Origin: Bacteroidota bacterium
Lineage (GTDB): Bacteria > Bacteroidota > Bacteroidia > Chitinophagales > Chitinophagaceae
Assembly: GCA_023423835.1 (NCBI GenBank)
Contig: JAFAEW010000118.1
Location: 1 to 64,000 of the forward strand
DNA: 64,000 nt
Direction of reading: 5' to 3'
Under the pieces are notes generated by a model. The model was not told the origin of the DNA and searched no databases. It saw only the letters and a list, made by a program, of their open reading frames with translations. Made by a program: the position numbers and the translations under genes. Of this stretch, positions 7,579-15,655 are shown piece after piece. How positions within the stretch are numbered: the first letter of the stretch is position 1; each line of letters opens with the position of its first letter.

Positions 7579-8811
7579 TTGATAAAAGCTTCTTCTACTT
7601 TAAAAAATATCGGCGTGCTGATGTCAGGCACCGTGCTGGCGCAGGCAATCCCGGTACTAGTTTCCCCATTTCTAACCCGTATATTCAGTCCGGCGGAAAT
7701 AGGTAACTTGGGATTATTTACAGCAATTTTAAATGTGGTCGGACAGATCGCTTGCGGTCGATATGAATTGGCGATTTTAATTCCAAAATCAGAAAGGGAG
7801 GCGGGTTTTTTGTTTTCCGTTGCGGTGAAGGTTGCGGCTATTTTTTCTGTCGCCTTTGCTGTATTATATCTGATCCTCGAATCGTTGAAGATCACGAAAC
7901 TTCAAAATTCAAACAGCTTATTTCTTTTATTGCCTGTCTCGATCTTTCTATTCGGATTTTTCAACACCAACAACTACCTAGCCACCAGATGCAAAAGATT
8001 TAAACTTATTTCTTCTGCGAGAGTTATTCAAAGTTTCACCGCTTCTGTTTTACAGGTAGGACTTGGAGTTTTGGGATTTCTAAAGTCGGGACTGATCCTT
8101 GGTTATTTAATCGGCCAATTGCTTTCTTCTGTTTTCATTGTGCACGGCCTTAAATCCATTTTTAAATATCTTTCAATCAGGCAAAAGTCTCTTTTCAGCG
8201 TAGCAAAGCAGTATAAAGATTATATGCTTATTAATGCTCCAAGTGCATTAATGGATAGCATCTCGCTTTTTGCACCGGTTTTTTTTATCAAGGTGGGCTA
8301 TGGAAGTGAAGATCTTGGGTTTTACACAATGGCCCAAAGACTTATCACCCTCCCAACCGTATTAATCGGACAGGCTATCAGCCAGGTTTTTTTCCAGCGA
8401 ATTACCGCTTATCATGGGGATAAACAAAAAATAAAAAATGACATGATTGCCACTTTAAAATGGCTGGTCTTATTGGCCGCGGTAATTGGGATCGGAATAT
8501 ATTTTCTGGCGCCTTTTGCATTTTCCCTTGTATTTGGTCCGGAATGGCGGTTTAGCGGAGAACTCGCAAGCATTATGGCATTTTCATTTTTTATCAGACT
8601 TATTGTAAATCCGGTCTCTCCGGTTTTTATAGCTCTCAATGAGCTCAAAACACTTGCAAAATGGCAAACAGGATATTTTATCGGAATACTAACTCTATCG
8701 TTTGCTGCTATTCACCTTTTTTCAATTACCGGAACCGTATGGGCATATGCTGCCTTTGATTGGATCATTTACGGAATTTATTTTTTGCTGATCCTAAAAA
8801 TATCCAAGTAG
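7579..8811 (+). CDS. wzx: Wzx-type polysaccharide flippase
   Basis: A 410-residue polytopic membrane protein of the polysaccharide biosynthesis (MATE/MVF-like) flippase family. The N-terminal NIGVLMSGTVLAQAIPVLVSPFLTRIFSPAEIG is the standard start of Wzx proteins, and about 11-12 hydrophobic helices follow. It moves lipid-linked repeat units across the inner membrane, to be joined by the Wzy-like polymerase encoded downstream. The start is a TTG at 7579; a ggagg at 7566-7570 stands 8 bases upstream and supports it, since no ATG precedes the conserved N-terminus. The gene lies just downstream of the inverted Rhs block and probably opens a new transcription unit. Confidence 0.85.
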   Translation: MIKASSTLKNIGVLMSGTVLAQAIPVLVSPFLTRIFSPAEIGNLGLFTAILNVVGQIACGRYELAILIPKSEREAGFLFSVAVKVAAIFSVAFAVLYLILESLKITKLQNSNSLFLLLPVSIFLFGFFNTNNYLATRCKRFKLISSARVIQSFTASVLQVGLGVLGFLKSGLILGYLIGQLLSSVFIVHGLKSIFKYLSIRQKSLFSVAKQYKDYMLINAPSALMDSISLFAPVFFIKVGYGSEDLGFYTMAQRLITLPTVLIGQAISQVFFQRITAYHGDKQKIKNDMIATLKWLVLLAAVIGIGIYFLAPFAFSLVFGPEWRFSGELASIMAFSFFIRLIVNPVSPVFIALNELKTLAKWQTGYFIGILTLSFAAIHLFSITGTVWAYAAFDWIIYGIYFLLILKISK

Positions 8812-8819
8812 ATTTTTGA

Positions 8820-8975
8820 TTGCTCGATGCAGACAGCCTTCAAAAAATATTAAAACTTAAAGAAGTCTGTAAGTTTTATAATGGTGATTTCACTTTATTG
8901 ATCCATAATAATTACGTTATCACTCCGCGATGGAAGAAATTTTATAAGGTGATGATTGAAAAGTTGAAAAGTTAA
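8820..8975 (+). pseudogene. C-terminal gene fragment, possibly a polysaccharide deacetylase-family tail
   Basis: A frame open between a TGA at 8817 and a TAA at 8973 encodes about 51 residues without an ATG in a useful place: KLKEVCKFYNGDFTLLIHNN followed by YVITPRWKKFYKVMIEKLKS. The YNGxFTLLxHN pattern close to a C-terminus resembles the tails of Bacteroidota polysaccharide deacetylase-like proteins. That match is from memory and weak. The rest of the gene is missing, so it is most likely a deletion remnant next to the flippase gene. Confidence 0.4.
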
Positions 8976-9080
8976 AGGTTCAGTCAAACCATTTGGAAAC
9001 ACTGCGAATCTATTCGAATGCATTTGCGATAACATTGGAAGTAGTACAAAAACAGATTGAAAGCTATAACTTCATTCTGT
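8976..9080. other. Gene-free gap between two gene remnants
   Basis: About 100 bases between the probable deacetylase tail and the PIN-domain remnant. Together with the two remnants it makes 8812-9450 a stretch without any intact gene, between the flippase and asnB. Nothing else is supported there. Confidence 0.5.
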
Positions 9081-9303
9081 TTTACTTGTCACTATTTCTT
9101 TCCCACAGATTTGGATCAATCACCTCTAAGGTTGGGTATTTCTAAAATCCACGTCAAGAGTAATTAAAGACAAATCATTGACAATTGCAGTTACAGCAAT
9201 AATTGCATCGAACGTTTTCACCCTCTTCGCTCGTCTGATTTTCACACATTCAATGACCACTTCCCTGGTTTTGCAGTAAATACGTGTACGATTATTCCTT
9301 TTA
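9081..9303 (-). pseudogene. VapC-like PIN-domain toxin remnant, frameshifted
   Basis: On the - strand a frame reads TREVVIECVKIRRAKRVK then TFDAIIAVTAIVNDLSLITL, the well-known second half of a PIN domain (conserved Asp in DAIIA, LIT then DxDF). It stops at a TAG at 9125-9127. Shifting one frame restores LEVIDPNLWERNSDK and a TAA at 9081-9083, the expected C-terminus. The N-terminal half with the first catalytic Asp is missing and no antitoxin gene is adjacent. It is therefore a dead type II toxin gene of the VapC family, a ribonuclease in functional relatives. Confidence 0.75.
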
Positions 9304-9422
9304 AGTCATCTTAATCAACACGGCTACTTTTTTGGGCCTTATAAAAATAACGATAAATGAAAACATCAAAAAGAGAAGCTTTTATACTGAAATCCTTAAC
9401 CTTTCAAAAAAATTAAAGCCGT

Positions 9423-9430
9423 TATTTTTG
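9423..9430 (+). promoter_or_regulatory. Probable Bacteroidota -7 element for asnB
   Basis: TATTTTTG fits TAnnTTTG and lies 20 bases before the asnB ATG at 9451. No clear -33 TTTG is seen. A promoter here would explain expression after the remnant-filled gap 8812-9450. Confidence 0.4.
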
Positions 9431-9450
9431 CAGAATTTTAAATTAAACCT

Positions 9451-11298
9451 ATGTGTGGAATTTCCGGACTCATTTCTTCCAAACCTTCTCACCGTTCATC
9501 GATTAAGAAGATGACCGATATTATTGCGCATCGCGGTCCGGATGGAGAAGGCGTTTATACCTGGAATGATGTTGCCCTCGGCCACAGAAGGCTTTCCATC
9601 ATCGATGTCAGCAATCTTGGCTGCCAGCCGATGCCTTATCTCGAAAAATATGTGATCATCTTCAATGGCGAAATCTATAATTACATAGAACTGCGGGAAG
9701 AGTTGCTGCAACACGGCTACCGTTTTAGCTCTCAAACCGATACCGAAGTTTTACTTGCAGCCTATGACCATTGGGGAACAGGTTGCCTGGAGCAATTTAA
9801 TGGAATGTTTTCGTTTGCCTTGCTCGACAAAACAAAGAATACGCTGTTTTGTGCCCGAGACCGTTTTGGAATAAAACCGTTCTATTTTTATGAGCAGAAA
9901 GACCTTTTTGCATTCGGCTCTGAAATAAAGATTTTCACAGCAATTGATGGATGGAACGCCGTGGGTAACAAAGAACGTATCTATGAATATCTGCAATTTG
10001 GTATTCAGGATCACACTTCTGAAACCATGTTTGAGGGTGTTTTTCAATTGAAGGGCGGACATTATCTTCTGATCGATTTGATCACTAAACAGAAAACGAC
10101 TGAAAAATGGTATAACCTCTCTGATAGTTTTACCCCGCAGGATAACACATCTCCTGTGCAAAAGTTCAGGTCACTGTTTAACAGTTCAATTAAACTACGT
10201 TTAAGGGCCGATGTGAAAGTGGGATCTTGTCTTTCCGGTGGCCTTGATAGCTCTTCGGTAGTACTAACTGTTCATGAGCATTTACAAAAGCTTCAAAAAG
10301 CCGGATTGCAGGAAACGGTATCGAGTTGCTTTGAAAATAAAAAATATGATGAGCAACAATATATAGACGAAGTGGTGAAGAAAGCCGGCTGTATCAATCA
10401 TAAAATATTTCCTGATTTGTCGTCCCTTTATGCTCAACTTTCAAAAATCGTTTGGCATCAGGATGAACCTTTTGGCAGTACAAGCATATTTGCGCAATGG
10501 GAAGTATTTAAAAAAGCAAAACAGGAAAATATTACGGTAATGCTCGATGGACAGGGAGCAGATGAAATTCTTGCCGGCTATCATTCCTACTATGGAGTAT
10601 ATTTTTGGGAGCTGATCAAAAAAGGAAGATTCAACCGGCTAAAATCAGAAATAAAAGGACTGAAAAACCTGGGATTGTACAACAACAGCTTTCTCACTAA
10701 GGAGGTTATAAAAAATGCACTTCCCCTCACCATTTGGTTATTGCTGAAAAAGTTGGGAAGGCAGGAGAAAGGATACATCAATCACTCCTACCGGAGCACG
10801 AAAACAGCTTCTGAAAACGTCACGTTCGGCTCGGTATCCGAAATGTCGCTCGTCCAGGTTGAAAGCTCAAATCTGCCGATGCTCCTGCACTATGAAGACC
10901 GGGACTCGATGGCCTTCTCAATTGAAGCACGTGTGCCGTTTCTGGACTATCGGCTGGTGGAATTTCTTTTTCAATTAGATGCGGATCACAAAATAAAGGA
11001 TGGCATTACCAAATCGGTTTTACGGGAAGCGATGAAAGACGTTTTACCGGACAAAGTCTTGAACAGAAAGGATAAAATGGGGTTTGTTACCCCGGAGGAA
11101 GTTTGGATGAAAGAAAATGCAGCCCTCTTTCGAAGGGACCTGCAGGCGGCGGTTGAGTCAACAAACGGATTCATCAATAACAACGTAATGGAAAAATTTG
11201 AAAAGATTATTTCCGGAAAACAACCGTTTGATTTTAGTATTTGGCGGGTATTATGCTTTGCTGAGTGGGTACGGGTGTTTGGCGTGAAGCTGGATTAA
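9451..11298 (+). CDS. asnB: Asparagine synthase (glutamine-hydrolysing) family amidotransferase
   Basis: A 615-residue AsnB-type enzyme. It begins MCGISG, exposing the catalytic Cys2 of the class II glutamine amidotransferase domain, with RGPDG and the FNGEIYNY motif following in the N-terminal 200 residues. The synthase domain has the ATP pyrophosphatase loop SGGLDSS at about residues 262-268 and the GQGADEILAGY and EARVPFLD motifs. The ATG at 9451 is fixed by the need for Cys2. In polysaccharide clusters AsnB relatives often amidate uronic-acid sugars rather than make asparagine; its place between the flippase and WecB suggests that role, but sequence alone cannot decide it. It is not overlapped by neighbours. 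Confidence 0.9.
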   Translation: MCGISGLISSKPSHRSSIKKMTDIIAHRGPDGEGVYTWNDVALGHRRLSIIDVSNLGCQPMPYLEKYVIIFNGEIYNYIELREELLQHGYRFSSQTDTEVLLAAYDHWGTGCLEQFNGMFSFALLDKTKNTLFCARDRFGIKPFYFYEQKDLFAFGSEIKIFTAIDGWNAVGNKERIYEYLQFGIQDHTSETMFEGVFQLKGGHYLLIDLITKQKTTEKWYNLSDSFTPQDNTSPVQKFRSLFNSSIKLRLRADVKVGSCLSGGLDSSSVVLTVHEHLQKLQKAGLQETVSSCFENKKYDEQQYIDEVVKKAGCINHKIFPDLSSLYAQLSKIVWHQDEPFGSTSIFAQWEVFKKAKQENITVMLDGQGADEILAGYHSYYGVYFWELIKKGRFNRLKSEIKGLKNLGLYNNSFLTKEVIKNALPLTIWLLLKKLGRQEKGYINHSYRSTKTASENVTFGSVSEMSLVQVESSNLPMLLHYEDRDSMAFSIEARVPFLDYRLVEFLFQLDADHKIKDGITKSVLREAMKDVLPDKVLNRKDKMGFVTPEEVWMKENAALFRRDLQAAVESTNGFINNNVMEKFEKIISGKQPFDFSIWRVLCFAEWVRVFGVKLD

Positions 11299-11392
11299 TA
11301 ATAAAAAGTCTATTTCTAAATCGCTGATTCAGCGGCCCGGGCATCGTCCCACCCAGCGCACCGTCTCTACGAGGTCATCATCACTGCATGTG

Positions 11393-11760
11393 CATCGTCA
11401 CTGCGAGGCACGAAGCAGTCTGTGAACCGCCGTTGAAACGAGCCTGAAATAAGCGCAGCGAGTTGACAACTTCACTCCACCAGCATCGTCGCTCCAAGCG
11501 CATCGTCACTGCGAGGCACGAAGCAGTCTGTGAACCGCACTCGAAACGATTATGAAACAGTGAGGCGAGTTTATCATAATTGTTGTCTTTGTTTCAAACC
11601 GATTCAATTTGAAGCGTAGATTGCTTCGTATCCTCGCAATGACGTGCTGCGTAACCCCGCAATGACGGGCAGCGTACTTCAAAATCATCAGGCTTTAAGT
11701 TTAGAGCTGTCAGAGACTAGCTCATCGTCACTGCGAGGCCACGAAGCAGTCTGTGAACCG
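11393..11760. repeat. Hairpin-arm repeats, first block (three 5' arms, one short 3' array)
   Basis: The 5' arm (starting catcgtcactgcgagg, then acgaagcagtctgtgaaccg) occurs at 11393-11429, 11501-11537 and 11723-11760. The second copy is followed after about 80 bases by its inverted partner gattgcttcgtatcctcgc and two tandem copies at 11631-11676, so each full unit can fold into a long imperfect hairpin. A conserved tail (tttagagctgtc, then gagactagc) precedes the next arm. The sequence is of the widespread cgtcattgcgagg type of bacterial intergenic repeat. No gene is supported here. Confidence 0.85.
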
Positions 11761-11782
11761 TCGTTGAAACAAGCAGTAAGCC

Positions 11783-12085
11783 TTACCAAGTTGAAATTTC
11801 TTCTTCCCACAAATCTCTCCAATGTGGGTTTATTGAGTTAATTAGTTTGCATTTCTGCAACCGGCTTCCTCCTTTTATTCTCTTTTCTTCCAATATCGCT
11901 TCTTCAATAGTTGGAAATGTTTTATAATAAACCAGTATGTTCACGTTATATTTTGCGGTAAAGCTTTTCGGATATTTTTTCGTCTTATGCTCCTGAACTC
12001 TTTTTACCAAATTTGAAGTAACACCTGTGTACAAAACTGTTTGCAGAACGTTGGTCATGATATAAACACAGCCACCTCTTTCCAT
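11783..12085 (-). CDS. GIY-YIG domain protein embedded in the repeat cluster
   Basis: A 100-residue single-domain protein of the GIY-YIG/UPF0213 type. CVYIMTN supplies the first motif, VLYTGVTSNLVKRVQEHK the YTG motif and the conserved Arg, and TIEEAILEEKRIKGG holds the conserved Glu region. The family's fold is a nuclease domain; the biological role of stand-alone members in Bacteroidota is mostly unknown. The ATG at 12085 is the only reasonable start. The gene lies between repeat arms at 11723-11760 and 12171-12200, as though it interrupts one repeat unit. This invites comparison with repeats mobilised by a neighbouring nuclease, but such genes are common and chance association is possible. 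Confidence 0.75.
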   Translation of the reverse strand: MERGGCVYIMTNVLQTVLYTGVTSNLVKRVQEHKTKKYPKSFTAKYNVNILVYYKTFPTIEEAILEEKRIKGGSRLQKCKLINSINPHWRDLWEEEISTW

Positions 12086-12170
12086 ATGCAGATTTTAAGG
12101 GTTAACAGATAAAGTATCTTAACAATAAAAATAAAGCTATTTTTTATATAACCGGCATTTTTCTGCTTTA

Positions 12171-12411
12171 CTGCCAGGTTACGAAGCAGTCTGTGAACCG
12201 CAGTTGTAGCAAGTGCGAAACAAGGGTGTCGTCCTTAGGATAATTGTTGTCTTAGTTTCAAACCCGATGCTATTTGAAGCGTAGATTGCTTCGTAACCTC
12301 GCAATGACGGGCTTCGTAACCTCGCAATGACGGGCTTCGTAACCTCGCAATGACGGGCTTCGTAACCTCGCAATGACGGGCTTCGTATCCTCGCAATGAC
12401 GGGCTACGTAC
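12171..12411. repeat. Hairpin-arm repeat plus 5 x 23-bp tandem array
   Basis: A partly diverged 5' arm (12171-12200) is followed by a conserved spacer with gaaacaagggtgtcgtcctt and gttgtcttagtttcaaac. Then comes the 3' arm, which is expanded into five exact-period copies starting at 12297, 12320, 12343, 12366 and 12389 (core cctcgcaatgacggg, period 23 bases). The 23-bp unit is the reverse complement of part of the 5' arm. No unique spacers separate the copies. Confidence 0.9.
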
Positions 12412-12456
12412 TTTAAATTCGCTAAGTTATTGGTTTAGAGCTGTCCGAGACTAGCG

Positions 12457-12705
12457 CATCGTCACTGCGAGGACACGAAGCAGGCTGTGAACCGCCTTTG
12501 TAGCAAGTACGAAACAAGGGTGTCGTCCTTATGATAATTGTTGTCTTAGTTTCAAACCCGATTCAATTTGTAGCGTAGATTGCTTCGTAACCTCGCAATG
12601 ACGGGCTTCGTATCCTCGCAATGACGTGCTTCGTATCCTCGCAATGACGTTCTTGGTATCCTCGCAATGACGGGCTGCGTATCCTCGCAATGACGGGCTG
12701 CGTAC
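12457..12705. repeat. Hairpin-arm repeat plus second 5 x 23-bp tandem array
   Basis: The 5' arm is at 12457-12494, followed by the same spacer as in the previous unit and a tandem array with copies starting at 12591, 12614, 12637, 12660 and 12683. Copies differ by single bases (for example gacgtgctt and gacgttctt variants). The arrangement is the same as the unit at 12171-12411, showing duplication of the whole structure. Confidence 0.9.
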
Positions 12706-12766
12706 TTCAAATTCATCAAGTTATTCGTTTAGAGCTGTTAATAGCACTGTATCTTCCCTGCAAGCG

Positions 12767-13100
12767 CATCGTCACTGCGAGGTACGAAGCAGTCTGTGAA
12801 CCACCGTTGAAACAAGTATGAAACAAGCTGCGGCCGCTTTACAACATCGCTCCACGGGCAATCTCCCTGCAAGCGCATCGTCACTGCGAGGCACGAAGCA
12901 GTCTGTGAACCGCAGTTGTAGCAAGTGCGAAACAAGGGTGTCGTCCTTAGGATAATTGTTGTCTTAGTTTCAAACCCGATTCTATTTGAAGCATAGATTG
13001 CTTCGTATCCTCGCAATGACGGGCTGCGTATCCTCGCAATGACGGGCTGCGTATCCTCGCAATGACGGGCTGCGTATCCTCGCAATGACGGGCTTTGCAC
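12767..13100. repeat. Hairpin-arm repeats plus 4 x 23-bp tandem array next to wecB
   Basis: Two 5' arms at 12767-12803 and 12876-12912 are followed by the conserved spacer and a tandem array with copies starting at 13009, 13032, 13055 and 13078. The last copy decays about 100 bases before the wecB start. Apparent reading frames through these repeats (on either strand) are products of the repeat period and are not genes. Confidence 0.9.
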
Positions 13101-13201
13101 TTCGCAGTGAGGCACTTCACATTCTTGCTATCCCCCCGAAGCGAATTTTAATTTTCCTAATCCTTAACTTTCTTCCACCTTTGCGGCTCAACTTAGCGTT
13201 C

Positions 13202-14299
13202 ATGAAGATACTTACGGTAATCGGTGCCCGCCCGCAATTTATAAAAGCATCGGTGGTTTCGATGGCATTGGCGAAAAAAGGTATTGAGGAAATTATCGTT
13301 CATACCGGACAGCATTACGATGAAAATATGAGTGAGATCTTTTTCTCCCAAATGAAAATTCCAAAGCCGGCTTATAATCTGCAACTCGGCCATCTTTCGC
13401 ACGGTGCAATGACCGGAAGAATGACCGAGAAGATTGAATCGCTCATTCTTGATCTGCAACCCGATTACGTATTGGTGTATGGTGATACCAATTCCACCCT
13501 CGCTGCCGCTATTGCCACTTCAAAATCGGATGCAAAGCTGATCCATATAGAAGCCGGGCTGCGAAGCTTCAACATGAAAATGCCGGAGGAAATCAACCGC
13601 ATCGTGACCGACAGGTTAAGCGACATCTTATTTTGTCCCACACCAGTGGCGGTTAAAAATTTGAAAGACGAAGGCTTTGAAAATTTCATTACCAAATCAG
13701 GAAAGAAAATTCAGATCGAATTGGTGGGCGACGTGATGAAAGACAGCGCGAAATATTTTTCAAACTTTGCCGCTTCCAATTGCAGCAAAACAATTTTTTC
13801 GTTAATTGAAAAAGAATTTGCTTTGTGTACCTTGCACCGGGCCGAAAATGTGAAACACCCGGAAAGGATGGAATCGATATTTTCGGCGCTTAATTCGATC
13901 AGCCAAAATGTACCAATTATCCTCCCACTTCATCCGGGAACAAAAAAGGCGATTGAGGACTATCGGATCATCAGTTCGAAAAACATTACCATTATCGATC
14001 CCGTCGGATTTTTTGACATGCTGATGCTACTGCAAAATTGCAAGGCGGTATTGACCGACAGTGGCGGATTACAAAAAGAAGCCTTCTTCTTTAAAAAGCC
14101 CTGCATAACTTTGCGGGATGAAACAGAGTGGATCGAATTGGTGGAAAACGGATATAATTTCCTGGCCGGAGCCGATCAATCGCTGATTGAAAAATATTTT
14201 GAACAATCAGAAGCGGTAGATTTTTCAACAGCAAAGCCACTGTATGGCGAAGGTTGTGTGAGCGATAAGATTGCCGGAATAATTCTATCACAAATCTAA
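13202..14299 (+). CDS. wecB: UDP-N-acetylglucosamine 2-epimerase (non-hydrolysing)
   Basis: A 365-residue enzyme that interconverts UDP-GlcNAc and UDP-ManNAc in the cytosol. Diagnostic motifs are MKILTVIGARPQFIKA at the N-terminus, HTGQHYDENMS, DTNSTLAAA, HIEAGLRSFN, MPEEINR and LTDSGGLQKEAFF. The ATG at 13202 begins the conserved N-terminus; earlier in-frame starts fall in repeat DNA. It supplies a ManNAc-type precursor to the surface polysaccharide. The following glycosyltransferase starts 30 bases after the stop, suggesting an operon through to the GT2 gene. Confidence 0.93.
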   Translation: MKILTVIGARPQFIKASVVSMALAKKGIEEIIVHTGQHYDENMSEIFFSQMKIPKPAYNLQLGHLSHGAMTGRMTEKIESLILDLQPDYVLVYGDTNSTLAAAIATSKSDAKLIHIEAGLRSFNMKMPEEINRIVTDRLSDILFCPTPVAVKNLKDEGFENFITKSGKKIQIELVGDVMKDSAKYFSNFAASNCSKTIFSLIEKEFALCTLHRAENVKHPERMESIFSALNSISQNVPIILPLHPGTKKAIEDYRIISSKNITIIDPVGFFDMLMLLQNCKAVLTDSGGLQKEAFFFKKPCITLRDETEWIELVENGYNFLAGADQSLIEKYFEQSEAVDFSTAKPLYGEGCVSDKIAGIILSQI

Positions 14300-14329
14300 A
14301 TTGAATATCGGGATAAGTGGACTAACTTA

Positions 14330-15655
14330 ATGGAAAAAAACATCCTTTATATAACCTGGGGAGAGACGATTGTGGATTTCGGAATATTCAAGAACCAGGT
14401 ACTGGAACAATTGAAATTAATAAAACGTGAACGGCCGGATATAAACTTATTCTTGTTGTCCGGTATTCCTATTGGCAATAAAAAACTATTCAAAAATCCG
14501 TTCACCTTTGTCAGGGAGCTAAAACACATAAAGGCGGTTTGCAAAGAAAACGGCATCCACTTTTTCTGGCATTGGATTCCTGTTCTTTCTCCCTGGTTTT
14601 ACACTCCTCCGGCTAAAGTAGGGTTCTACGATCTTTCTCAAACCAACTTTATTAAAAGATTCATAGAAAAAAATAAGATTAAACTTGTACACTCTCGTAG
14701 CTATACTCCTGCCAGGCTTTTACTTAAAACGAGAAAGAAATTTCCGCAATTATCATTCAAATTAATTTTTGATACAAGAGGTAACTTCCCCGAAGAAGGG
14801 AGGCTGAAATCGTTTTTTAGTGATAAGGATTACGCATTCTGGAAGAAAAAGGAGAAGGAATTGTTTAAGGAGTCTGACGCAGTAGTAAACGTTTCAGACA
14901 CTTTTACTGATTATGTAAAAACGCTTACTGATAATCCTGAAATCTATACCATTTATACAAGCACCAATCTGTCCATCTTCAACCGGAATAACGAGGAAGA
15001 AAGGACGATTTCAAGGGAAAAATGTAATATCACAACTGATGAAAAAGTACTGGTTTATCTTGGAGATTTAGGAGAAAATGGATGGCATGACAAAACGAAT
15101 TTGTTTGCTATATACAAATATTTTAAAGAAACCTTTGGCAAGACAAAATTACTTTTAATAACAAGGAATTTACGTGAAGAGTTTGAAGAATCTTTTTCAG
15201 AGGTTGCAGGCAAGGTGGATGAATTAATTGTAATAAAAGGTGAAACTCCAAAAGATGTAAACCGGTTTTTAAACATGGCCGATTATGCGTCGCTTCCATT
15301 CAAAAAGGTGAATAATCCCCTCGATCAAATTCTTGGTTATACTATGATCGCTTCGAAAACGGGAGAATATTTAGCTTGTGGATTGCCCATTGTCACTAAT
15401 ACAGCAATCGGAGCCGCTTCCAAATTAGTAAAAGAGACAGAAACCGGCGTAGTGTATCGAATGGGTGATGAGAAGGCCATAAAAAATCCTCTTCTCGAAA
15501 TTGAATCAAATAGAGAAGTAATAATAAAAAAATGTATCGATACTTCAAAACGATTTGATGCACAAGAAAACGCAAGGTTATATTTAGGAATCTATGATAA
15601 GCTGTTTAAATCGGCTAGCCATTCAACACAATTAAAAATGTCATCTAAATCTTGA
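14330..15655 (+). CDS. Glycosyltransferase, family 4-like
   Basis: A 441-residue GT-B type protein. The N-terminal half (MEKNILYITWGETIVDFGIF onwards) is a putative acceptor-binding domain of low conservation with a DTRGNFPEEG segment. The C-terminal half has the nucleotide-sugar domain, with YLGDLGENGWHD, and the glycine-rich ASKTGEYLACGLPIVTN motif containing the conserved Glu. It probably adds one sugar to the lipid-linked repeat unit on the cytosolic face; donor and acceptor cannot be read from sequence. Its stop overlaps the start of the polymerase gene by 4 bases in a TTGA arrangement, so the two are translationally coupled. Confidence 0.75.
   Translation: MEKNILYITWGETIVDFGIFKNQVLEQLKLIKRERPDINLFLLSGIPIGNKKLFKNPFTFVRELKHIKAVCKENGIHFFWHWIPVLSPWFYTPPAKVGFYDLSQTNFIKRFIEKNKIKLVHSRSYTPARLLLKTRKKFPQLSFKLIFDTRGNFPEEGRLKSFFSDKDYAFWKKKEKELFKESDAVVNVSDTFTDYVKTLTDNPEIYTIYTSTNLSIFNRNNEEERTISREKCNITTDEKVLVYLGDLGENGWHDKTNLFAIYKYFKETFGKTKLLLITRNLREEFEESFSEVAGKVDELIVIKGETPKDVNRFLNMADYASLPFKKVNNPLDQILGYTMIASKTGEYLACGLPIVTNTAIGAASKLVKETETGVVYRMGDEKAIKNPLLEIESNREVIIKKCIDTSKRFDAQENARLYLGIYDKLFKSASHSTQLKMSSKS

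Noticed and set aside
9496..10161. Antisense frames within asnB
   Set aside because: asnB is unambiguous on the + strand; these are shadows.
12297..13100. CRISPR array
   Set aside because: The 23-base repeats are contiguous with no unique spacers, and no cas genes are near.
12179..13115. Long reading frames through the 23-bp repeats that could look like proteins
   Set aside because: They consist of the repeat translated in one frame; the period and repeated motifs, not selection on protein, keep them open.
13085..13201. Upstream extension of wecB into the repeat region
   Set aside because: The conserved N-terminus starts at the ATG at 13202; the extension would be encoded by repeat DNA.
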